5,616 nt of DNA, taken from assembly GCA_024642765.1 (NCBI GenBank), contig JAHEAM010000275.1, forward strand, positions 1-5,616. The letters run 5' to 3'. Below, in pieces: positions 1 to 5,325 of the stretch; position 1 is the first letter of the stretch, and every line of letters starts with the position of its first letter. Both the position numbers and the translations under genes were made by a program. This DNA comes from Planctomycetaceae bacterium. Lineage in GTDB: Bacteria > Planctomycetota > Planctomycetia > Pirellulales > Pirellulaceae. Below the pieces are notes generated by a model. The model was not told the DNA's origin, searched no databases, and worked only from the letters and a program-made list of their open reading frames with translations.

Positions 1-162
1 GATTTCGTAAGCATCACGAAAATTGCCTTCATCAACAAGCTTCTTGGCCTTTTGCCGATCCAGTTCATCAACGGGACGCAACGCTTCATCCAGGGAATAA
101 AACGAACATAGGGTCAATGAACCCAGCGAGAGCAAACACCAAATGACGATCTTTGCAAACAT
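1..162 (-). CDS. Secreted protein of unknown function, N-terminal 54 codons (gene runs off the left edge)
   Basis: The frame opens with ATG at 162 and stays open to the window edge. AGG at 169-171 (in AGGTAGAAG) lies 6 nt before the ATG and is a reasonable ribosome binding site. The product begins MFAKIVIWCLLSLGSLTLC, a lysine followed by a hydrophobic run of about 15 residues. This looks like a Sec signal peptide or N-terminal anchor; the cysteine at 19 is not in a good lipobox. After it comes a charged, helical-looking stretch, residues 24-54, including KAKKLVDEGNFRDAYEI. Its spacing of small residues and G-N-F resembles the first helix of a TPR-like repeat. Large planctomycete secreted proteins, including alpha-2-macroglobulin-type ones, can begin this way, but nothing here proves that. 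It lies 316 bp downstream of the BNR gene on the same strand, so it probably has its own promoter. I am confident the gene is real; the function is unknown. Confidence 0.72.
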   Translation of the reverse strand, partial: MFAKIVIWCLLSLGSLTLCSFYSLDEALRPVDELDRQKAKKLVDEGNFRDAYEI

Positions 163-478
163 CTTCTACCTACGCAAAAAGAGGGACGTCGATTTTATTT
201 GGGACAGCAGACTATTGAGTTGATCAGTCTACCAGAATTGAATCAAAGCTCGAATCGCAAGCGCACCCTACCATACAGTCAAAGGGCGGCACGAAACACA
301 ACCAACAGCCGAACACGTACGCAAGTCCAATCACAGCCGCCTTCAACTAACGGTTCAGCGAAATTGCCTCGCTTTGTGTCACGCTTGCTTGGAGAAGATT
401 TCAGCCGGCAAAGTTCCCTAGTCAGAAAAAGAACTTTGGACTTTTTGAATAATGGGCTCGCATTTTTAGCCGGCGATC
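163..478. other. 316-bp spacer without a convincing gene
   Basis: This lies between the stop of the BNR gene and the start of the partial secreted-protein gene, both on the minus strand. A plus-strand frame beginning with TTG at 199 is open for 96 codons to 489. It is low-complexity (S, T, N, R, Q rich), lacks a visible ribosome binding site and overlaps the 3' end of the BNR gene, so I do not call it. The spacer should hold the promoter of the left-edge gene. On the minus strand TTGACT (plus 277-282) is a fair -35, but no good -10 follows at 17 bp, so no promoter is called. The right part holds the hairpin at 409-438. Confidence 0.5.
409..438. terminator. Candidate terminator hairpin downstream of the BNR gene
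   Basis: CAAAGTTC at 409-416 and GAACTTTG at 431-438 form a perfect 8-bp inverted repeat with a 14-nt loop, about 40 nt past the BNR stop codon. On the plus strand a T5 run follows almost at once (442-446), as in an intrinsic terminator. On the minus strand, where the BNR transcript runs, no T tract follows the stem. The AGCCGGC heptamer at 403-409 recurs at 468-474, and its GCCGGC core is self-complementary, so an outer stem could enclose this hairpin. The stem has only 3 G-C pairs, so its strength is modest. A terminator is the simplest reading by position, but orientation is unresolved. Confidence 0.35.
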
Positions 479-1687
479 CTAGTTATTGACTTTCAACTTC
501 TGAGCCAATGCATCGATTTCGGACAGTTTTAAACGGACAGACAGAATGTAAGGCTCTTCGTCTTGATCCCAATGGCCATAGGTCGTTAGGACGAAGGTGC
601 CATCAGGCAAGACTTCGACGCCAGGATAGGCGCAATCGGTGCCCTTCAGGTTATCTTTCAAACGGATCAAGTATTGACCCGGCTGTCCATTGGTCAAATC
701 CTCAAACGTACCAACCCAGGCCACCCAGTCACCATGCGTTTGGTCCGTTTCGCCTTTGACACAATAACGTCGATAGGAAATGACAAGGCGTCCATCCGGC
801 GCATATTTGGCAGTATGACGATCACCACACAGGTCAAATGGCAACGACCTTGGCTCGGACCACGTCTTGCCTTCGTCCGATGAGAAGATAATTTGGGACG
901 GACTCTCTCGTCGATTTTCTCGCAACAGGCACGCCAGCGTTTTTTTATCCGGACTTCGTACAACGCCTGGTTCGCAGAGATGCATTTTGGTTCCAGCCCA
1001 AACCGTACGAGGCGTCGACCAAGTCATTCCACCGTCTGACGAATCTACCGCAAGCAATTTGAATTCAACAGGCTTGGACTGCACGGCATTTGCGGAAAGA
1101 AAACGTCCGTCATCATGAAACACTGCCATATAGTGCCCTGGCCCAGTCGCCAAATCAAATACGCTGCCCATGACAACGATTCCTCCCCAATCACCAATGG
1201 GTTTCAACTCGGACCAAGTTTCCCCGTCATCATCGCTATGTGCCATTCGCGCTGGGTAAAGGCCAGAAAACATGACGACGCGTTTCTTCCCGTCGGGAGC
1301 TACAACGCGATGAAGCGTGGGCGTTTCTTTGGACGTACTCCAATTTTCAGGCGTTGGTAAACGCTCGCTCCAAGTCAAACCGCCATCGACACTTCGTTTA
1401 TAGATCACGGGACCTTTTCCGTGACCTTGCGGATAAACACACAGAATAGTCTTGCCATCTTCAAGCAATAGCGTCGTCGGATGCCCCAAATATTTCCCCG
1501 GCTCACGGTCAACCACAACTTGACGCGCAGCATCATCATTCAAATCAACCAACGGAAGTTGCTGAACCTCCAGAGATTGGCCATCCCGCGTTGTTTGCGC
1601 GCAAGCAACATTACTAATGGTTAGGTAGCTGAGGAAGAGAATAAAAGCAGTGATAGTTGGACAACTACGAGCATTGTTAAAAAACAT
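479..1687 (-). CDS. Exported BNR/Asp-box repeat protein, sialidase-like
   Basis: A 402-residue protein predicted to be secreted. Residues 1-30 form a Sec signal peptide: MFFNNARS, a hydrophobic core at about 11-24, then V-A-C-A before Q31. I chose ATG 1687 because that signal peptide starts there. The frame stays open upstream to a TTG at 1804, with ATGs at 1762 and 1729, but those add about 14-39 residues that would bury the signal peptide and have no better ribosome site. Four Asp boxes (S-x-D-x-G-x-T-W) sit at 99-106, 151-158, 216-223 and 269-276, the mark of a BNR six-bladed propeller. Also typical of the BNR/sialidase superfamily are C-E-P at 238-240, R256, R290 in GDRHTAKYAPDGR, and Y354-P-G in front of an LPDGT turn. 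The Y354 region could correspond to the sialidase nucleophile, but this is only by motif resemblance. No F-R-I-P motif is visible, so cleavage of sialic acid is not shown. It may be another glycosidase or a binding protein. The length is close to single-domain sialidases. It stands alone, with long spacers on both sides. Confidence 0.87.
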   Translation of the reverse strand: MFFNNARSCPTITAFILFLSYLTISNVACAQTTRDGQSLEVQQLPLVDLNDDAARQVVVDREPGKYLGHPTTLLLEDGKTILCVYPQGHGKGPVIYKRSVDGGLTWSERLPTPENWSTSKETPTLHRVVAPDGKKRVVMFSGLYPARMAHSDDDGETWSELKPIGDWGGIVVMGSVFDLATGPGHYMAVFHDDGRFLSANAVQSKPVEFKLLAVDSSDGGMTWSTPRTVWAGTKMHLCEPGVVRSPDKKTLACLLRENRRESPSQIIFSSDEGKTWSEPRSLPFDLCGDRHTAKYAPDGRLVISYRRYCVKGETDQTHGDWVAWVGTFEDLTNGQPGQYLIRLKDNLKGTDCAYPGVEVLPDGTFVLTTYGHWDQDEEPYILSVRLKLSEIDALAQKLKVNN

Positions 1688-2041
1688 TGACGACTCGACA
1701 AAAAAATAAATTCGTAAAATCTGAATCATATGTGGAAACGAAGAGCGTTTATTAAACCCCATTTCGAGGACCGAGGAAACCCAAAGTCTCAATCCAGGTC
1801 TCAATTACGAGATTTATGCAATACCTAGCGATAGCCAATTTCTTGAAAGTGTATGTCCAACGCATTTCAGCTCAAAAACGTTTTGAAAATCGCTAATGGG
1901 TTGCCTCAATTAAATTTCACAGAAGGCTGCGAGTAGATTGAAGTGAGTAGATTTGGCAAAAGCTATCGGCGTTTCAAATTGGGCTGAAGTGGAAAATAGC
2001 TGTTCGTCCAATTCTGCTAGTCCAATGCCGCTCATGCCCAA
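1688..2041. other. 354-bp spacer, probable BNR-gene promoter region
   Basis: This separates the msrA stop from the BNR start, both minus strand, and I find no gene in it. The in-frame extension of the BNR gene covers 1688-1804 but does not look like protein that belongs to a secreted product. On the minus strand TATGAT (plus 1725-1730) is a five-of-six match to a -10 box, about 38 nt before the chosen BNR start. There is no good -35 at normal spacing, so it is not listed as a promoter. If it is used, its position would exclude the ATGs at 1729 and 1762 as starts. The part nearest msrA contains direct repeats (1931-1953 and 2006-2026) and a distant inverted repeat (1977-1984 with 2036-2043). 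Confidence 0.5.
1931..1953. repeat. Short tandem-spaced direct repeat GAGTAGATT
   Basis: GAGTAGATT at 1931-1939 recurs exactly at 1945-1953, a 14-bp period with GAAGT between. It lies in the msrA-BNR spacer, about 240 bp upstream of the chosen BNR start and about 90 bp past the msrA stop. It could be a pair of binding half-sites or simply chance. A second 14-bp-period repeat, GTCCAAT, lies at 2006-2012 and 2020-2026. Confidence 0.5.
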
Positions 2042-2791
2042 TTACTTATTCTTGCCTGCGTCTTCTTTGATCAAGTCTTCGAATACTTTTTTCACCTTTT
2101 TCATTTTGGGCAACGCTTGTGTGCGGCAATAGCGATCGTTTGGATTAGTCGCGAAATACTCCTGGTGATAGTCTTCCGCAGGAAAGAACTTTTTAAACTC
2201 TGCTACCTCAGTCACAATCGGGTCGTCAAATACTTCTGCTTCGTTCAATTGGGCAATGTATTGTTCCGCGAGTCGCTTTTGTTCATCGTTGTGGTAGAAG
2301 ATCCCCGAACGATATTGCGTTCCATAATCGGGACCTTGACGATTAAGTGTCGTGGGATCATGCGACGTAAAAAATACAGCGAGTAACTGGGCAAATGATA
2401 TTACTTCAGGATCGTATACGATCTGCAGGCATTCTGCATGTCCTGTTCGGCCTGTGCAGACAGCTTGATACGATGGGTTTTCGACTGTGCCCCCCGTGTA
2501 GCCAGACGTCGCAGACTCAACACCTTTCAACTGCTCGAAGACAGCCTCTGTGCACCAAAAACATCCGTTCGCAAGTGTTGCGGTCTCCATCTTTTTTTCT
2601 TCCTGTTTTTCAGCCGATTGTTTTTCTTGAACCTTGTCAGTCCTTGCGCCTTTTTCCGACTCTTCTTGATTCGTTGAGGGGTTCGTTTTTCCTGCGCTTC
2701 CTTTTGCGGAATCTTGCGCAAGGCTGGCGTTCCAACATCCAACGGACAGCAAACACACGACCAAACAAAACAAGCGTTTTAGAATTTTCAT
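2042..2791 (-). CDS. msrA: Exported peptide-methionine (S)-S-oxide reductase MsrA
   Basis: Reduces methionine-S-sulfoxide in proteins back to methionine, normally regenerated through thioredoxin or a similar reductant. The 249-residue product has three parts. Residues 1-25 are a signal peptide (MKILKRLFCLVVCLL core, with S-L-A before Q26). L-S-V-G-C at 15-19 is an imperfect lipobox, so lipoprotein processing is possible. Residues 26-68 are a linker rich in K, E, Q and S. Residues 70-249 are a full MsrA domain. The catalytic motif is G76-C-F-W-C80 with C77 the expected nucleophile, followed by T-E, S-G-Y-T-G-G at 96-101, C-T-G-R-T-G-H-A-E at 112-120, H-D-P-T-T-L-N at 144-150 and G-T-Q-Y-R-S at 157-162. 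The usual resolving cysteine is C222 in R-Y-C-R near the C terminus, before P-K-M. The domain is of normal length. An in-frame GTG at 2803 would add four residues; I prefer ATG 2791 because GGTGG sits 8 nt upstream. It lies 94 bp downstream of tyrS, so cotranscription is possible but not shown. No MsrB partner is in view. Confidence 0.96.
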   Translation of the reverse strand: MKILKRLFCLVVCLLSVGCWNASLAQDSAKGSAGKTNPSTNQEESEKGARTDKVQEKQSAEKQEEKKMETATLANGCFWCTEAVFEQLKGVESATSGYTGGTVENPSYQAVCTGRTGHAECLQIVYDPEVISFAQLLAVFFTSHDPTTLNRQGPDYGTQYRSGIFYHNDEQKRLAEQYIAQLNEAEVFDDPIVTEVAEFKKFFPAEDYHQEYFATNPNDRYCRTQALPKMKKVKKVFEDLIKEDAGKNK

Positions 2792-2799
2792 TTTTCTAA

Positions 2800-2804
2800 C
2801 CACC
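2800..2804 (-). promoter_or_regulatory. Ribosome binding site favouring the ATG start of msrA
   Basis: On the minus strand GGTGG lies 8 nt before ATG 2791. The alternative GTG start at 2803 overlaps this element and has no purine-rich site of its own, which is why the shorter start is preferred. Confidence 0.35.
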
Positions 2805-2840
2805 GATAAACTGACAAAAACAAACGAGGACGAATACTTC

Positions 2841-2860
2841 TTTGATTCTACGCAATCAAA
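2841..2860. repeat. Perfect 7-bp-arm inverted repeat between tyrS and msrA
   Basis: TTTGATT at 2841-2847 and AATCAAA at 2854-2860 flank a 6-nt loop (CTACGC), about 26 bp past the tyrS stop and about 50 bp before the msrA start. The arms are A/T-rich with one G-C pair, and the minus strand has a T run only about 20 nt later, so it would make a weak intrinsic terminator. On the minus strand the first arm includes TTGATT, a partial -35, with TATTCG 17 bp downstream as a poor -10. It may therefore be an operator over an msrA promoter, a weak terminator of tyrS, or chance. Confidence 0.4.
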
Positions 2861-2885
2861 CCCAAGATTTGTTCAGCGAGCCCTA

Positions 2886-4160
2886 TTATTCGAATCGCAA
2901 GATGGCATAATTCCGTTTTCCCTTTCGCAATACGATCGAGGTTTCACTAGCGAGGTCAACCATTGTCAATTTGTAGTCGGTTATAGACACTCGTTTGTTG
3001 TTAACGTATATACTGCCCTCCTCTATCGCCCGGCGTCCCTCCCCCTTGCTCTTGACCAATCCCGCTTGTGCTATTGCGTCAATCAAAACCAAGCCTTCAT
3101 CAAGTAGCGTTTTCGCGAACGCAGCGCTAGGCACATCAGCAAAAATCTGCCCCAACTCGACATCGGAAATGTTCTCGATTTCAGCACCAAACAAAATGGC
3201 AGTTGCATTCTGGGCCTTCTGCAATCCGGCCTCACCATGCACGAGTTGTGTCAAGAATTCGGCCAACCGTTTTTGACTTTCGCGCAAATGCGGCTGGCTT
3301 TCTCGTGCGGCGTCGAGCGACTCGATCTCTTCTTGTTCCAATTCGGTCAAAAATCGCAGGCACTTACCAGCATCAGCATCAGCGGTCGTAATCCAATATT
3401 GATAGAATTGGTAAGGGCTTGTCTTATCGGCTGACAACCAAATTGTACCCGTCTCGGTTTTCCCCATTTTACTGCCGTCGCTTTTCGTGAGCAGTGGACA
3501 AGTAATTCCATAAAGCTGAACTGAGTTCATGCGTCGACCAAGATCAATACCCGCGGTGATGTTTCCCCATTGGTCGCTGCCACCGATTTGTAGCTCACAA
3601 CCGAACGAACGATTGAGGTGAACAAAATCGTAAGCTTGCAACAACATGTAGCTGAACTCGGTATAGCTGATTCCCGTATCGCCTTCGATTCGATTTTTGA
3701 CGGATTCTTTGGCCAACATGACGTTCACTGAAAAGTTCTTTCCCACGTCGCGCAAGAAATCAATGTAACTGAATTGGCCAATCCAATCTGAGTTATTGAC
3801 CAGTAGGGCGGAAGTGGGCCCACATTCAAAATCTAAGATTGATTGCATCTGAGTGGCGATGCCCGCAACATTTTGAGCAAGTTGTTCGCTATCGAGCAAA
3901 TTCCGTTCGGCACTCTTGCCGCTTGGGTCGCCGATCATTCCCGTTGCGCCGCCAACCAATGCAATCGGGCGATGCCCTGCGCGTTGAAAGCGCCGAAGAT
4001 TAAGCAGCGGCAAGAGACTACCAACGTGCAGGCTATCCGCTGTCGGGTCAAATCCCGAATACAGCGTTCTTGATTGTTTCGCTAACCAAGGTTGCAAGCC
4101 GGCATCGTCGGTTGATTGATAAAGAAGTCCACGCCATTTCAAGTCGGCAATAATATCCAT
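2886..4160 (-). CDS. tyrS: Tyrosine--tRNA ligase (TyrRS)
   Basis: A cytoplasmic class I aminoacyl-tRNA synthetase that charges tRNA-Tyr with tyrosine using ATP. At 424 residues it has the normal bacterial length. The Rossmann catalytic domain covers about residues 30-240. The tyrosine-site and ATP-site residues known from Bacillus stearothermophilus TyrRS are recognisable: Y34 in L-Y-S-G-F-D-P-T, D78 in G-D-P-S-G-K, Y171/Q175/D178 in the Y-M-L-L-Q-A-Y-D segment, and Q197 in G-S-D-Q-W-G-N. The first class I signature reads H45-V-G-S48 rather than the usual H-x-G-H or H-x-G-N. The second reads K231-M-G-K-T235, close to the TyrRS form KFGKT. A linker with helical anticodon-binding character covers about 245-350. 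An S4-type RNA-binding domain covers about 355-424, with G-L-V-K-S-K-G-E-G-R-R-A and an I-Y-V-N-N-K-R turn. Start ATG 4160 follows a weak GAAG site, and the N-terminal residues match the family. It is probably first in its transcript. I see no T-box leader. Confidence 0.97.
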   Translation of the reverse strand: MDIIADLKWRGLLYQSTDDAGLQPWLAKQSRTLYSGFDPTADSLHVGSLLPLLNLRRFQRAGHRPIALVGGATGMIGDPSGKSAERNLLDSEQLAQNVAGIATQMQSILDFECGPTSALLVNNSDWIGQFSYIDFLRDVGKNFSVNVMLAKESVKNRIEGDTGISYTEFSYMLLQAYDFVHLNRSFGCELQIGGSDQWGNITAGIDLGRRMNSVQLYGITCPLLTKSDGSKMGKTETGTIWLSADKTSPYQFYQYWITTADADAGKCLRFLTELEQEEIESLDAARESQPHLRESQKRLAEFLTQLVHGEAGLQKAQNATAILFGAEIENISDVELGQIFADVPSAAFAKTLLDEGLVLIDAIAQAGLVKSKGEGRRAIEEGSIYVNNKRVSITDYKLTMVDLASETSIVLRKGKRNYAILRFE

Positions 4161-4213
4161 CGTCTTCGATCAGATCACAAAAAGGAGCAAATTCAAGAAA
4201 TACGAAAGGCACT

Positions 4214-4242
4214 AATCTAGCTTTTTTCTTGGCCTTTGTCAG
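4214..4242 (-). promoter_or_regulatory. Candidate sigma70-type promoter for tyrS
   Basis: On the minus strand CTGACA (plus 4237-4242, five of six matches to TTGACA) is followed after exactly 17 bp by TAGATT (plus 4214-4219, four of six to TATAAT). Transcription would start near 4207, leaving a leader of roughly 47 nt before the tyrS ATG. This is a match by eye only. Confidence 0.4.
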
Positions 4243-4247
4243 GTGAA

Positions 4248-4276
4248 TTGTTGGCAATCACAATAGTTGCCATAAT
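4248..4276 (+). promoter_or_regulatory. Candidate extended -10 promoter for the ABC transporter genes
   Basis: CATAAT at 4271-4276 matches TATAAT at five of six positions and is preceded by TG-n (4268-4270), an extended -10. TTGTTG at 4248-4253 lies 17 bp upstream and is only a half match to a -35, which an extended -10 tolerates. Transcription would start near 4283, about 49 nt before the permease ATG at 4332. It sits back-to-back with the tyrS promoter candidate, with only 5 bp between their -35 elements. Confidence 0.4.
4252..4272. promoter_or_regulatory. Operator-like palindrome over the transporter promoter
   Basis: TGGCAA at 4252-4257 and TTGCCA at 4267-4272 form a perfect inverted repeat with a 9-bp spacer. 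It covers the spacer between the -35 and -10 candidates and ends inside the -10 box. TTGGCA at 4251-4256 has a further reverse complement, TGCCAA, at 4276-4281. A site of this size placed here would suit a dimeric repressor that blocks sugar-transporter transcription. No regulator gene is in the window, so the binding protein is unknown. Confidence 0.35.
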
Positions 4277-4331
4277 GCCAAACCGGTAGGCTGATGGCAC
4301 AAGCGGTATGAATTGATTTAGGGAATATCCA

Positions 4332-5288
4332 ATGCAACGAAAGAACTCGGCTGGAATTCTATTCGTGCTGCCATGGCTGGTTGGGTTTGCCTTCTTTTTT
4401 GTGTGGCCGTTTATAGCGTCTGTTTATTGGAGTTTCTGCGATTTTGATCTGGTGAACTCACCAACATGGATCGGCCTGCAAAATTACCAAGAGTTGAGCC
4501 GCGATCTTTCGAGCAACCAGGCCTTTGGAATGGCGGTTGGCAACACAGTTTACTATGTCGCCCTCTCCGTCCCTCTTTCGATCATCATCGGCGTGTCCAT
4601 GGCGACGCTCTTGTCGCAGCCGATACCAGGTCGGGGCATACTGCGAACCGTAGTTTTCTTGCCGAGTGTTCTGCCCGTGGTGGCAATAAGTGTTTTATGG
4701 CTATGGATGCTCGATCCGCGTCAGGGGTGGGTGAATTGGTGTTTGTCGATGGTCGGTTGCCCTCCACAAAACTGGCTAAACCAAGCACGTTCGATTTTTA
4801 GTTTTGAGACGATTGGATATATGTCAGAAACGCCACCTGGAAAATGGTCGTTGCTCGGTAGCAAAGACGGTTTGATTGCGATGACGGTGTGGGGCGTCGG
4901 AAACTACATGGTCATTTATTTAGCCGCTCTTACCGACATTCCGCGATCGCTTTACGAAGCAATCGAGTTAGACGGCGCCGGACCTTGGAGGAAGTTTGTA
5001 AATATTACGTTGCCAATGCTCTCACCCGTATTGTTTTTTCATCTAGTGATAGGATTGATCCGCGGTGTGCAAACGTTTGCTTCGGTTTACATCTTGAGCG
5101 AAGGAACGGGCGAACCCGGCGGTTCAATGTCAACCATTTCGTTGCAGCTTTTCCTGACCGCTTTTGGTGAATTGCGGTTGGGATATGCATCCGCGATGGC
5201 TTGGATTGTTTTGGTTTTCTTGTCGATCGTCACATTCCTGCTATTCAGAACTTCGGCCCAGTGGGTTCACTACCGCACGGCAACTTGA
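4332..5288 (+). CDS. Carbohydrate ABC transporter permease, MalF/UgpA type
   Basis: An inner-membrane permease subunit of a binding-protein-dependent ABC importer, family CUT1 (sugars, oligosaccharides or glycerol-phosphate-type substrates). The 318-residue protein shows about six membrane segments: roughly 8-34, 68-94, 104-127, 181-200, 229-250 and 286-306. The EAA loop that docks onto the ATPase is clear at 209-232: E209-A-I-E-L-D-G-A-G, then N224-I-T-L-P-M. The N terminus (G-I-L-F-V-L-P-W-L-V-G-F) and W-I-G-L-Q-N-Y near 46-52 are typical of MalF-like permeases. An outward loop at about 128-180 looks longer than usual, with a stretch around 156-178 that the common family pattern lacks. ATG 4332 has AGGGA 7 nt upstream. 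The binding-protein gene starts 37 bp downstream, so they form an operon. The ATPase and second permease (MalG type) are not in view and may lie beyond the right edge or elsewhere. The substrate cannot be told from sequence. Confidence 0.93.
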   Translation: MQRKNSAGILFVLPWLVGFAFFFVWPFIASVYWSFCDFDLVNSPTWIGLQNYQELSRDLSSNQAFGMAVGNTVYYVALSVPLSIIIGVSMATLLSQPIPGRGILRTVVFLPSVLPVVAISVLWLWMLDPRQGWVNWCLSMVGCPPQNWLNQARSIFSFETIGYMSETPPGKWSLLGSKDGLIAMTVWGVGNYMVIYLAALTDIPRSLYEAIELDGAGPWRKFVNITLPMLSPVLFFHLVIGLIRGVQTFASVYILSEGTGEPGGSMSTISLQLFLTAFGELRLGYASAMAWIVLVFLSIVTFLLFRTSAQWVHYRTAT

Positions 5289-5325
5289 TTGTTGCCGAAA
5301 ATCGAATACCAAACGAAAGTCCAGT

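Noticed and set aside
199..489. A 96-codon plus-strand open frame starting with TTG in the spacer
   Set aside because: It has low-complexity composition (S/T/N/R/Q), no ribosome binding site, a TTG start and no recognisable domain, and it overlaps the BNR gene end on the opposite strand. It is most likely a chance open frame.
1688..1804. N-terminal extension of the BNR protein to TTG 1804, or ATG 1762 or 1729
   Set aside because: It would place up to 39 residues before a clear signal peptide. None of these starts has a good ribosome site, and a -10-like TATGAT lies at 1725-1730.
2395..2799. A 134-codon plus-strand open frame opposite msrA
   Set aside because: It is the antisense shadow of the msrA signal, linker and catalytic region; the msrA frame has all the conserved motifs.
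250..2901. The 12-mer TCGAATCGCAAG present at 250-261 and again at 2890-2901
   Set aside because: One copy lies in the tyrS coding end and the other in a spacer; there are only two copies, with no flanking similarity. Chance is sufficient.
4161..4331. A T-box or other tRNA-sensing leader ahead of tyrS
   Set aside because: The likely leader is only about 47 nt, with no T-box sequence and no terminator/antiterminator pair.
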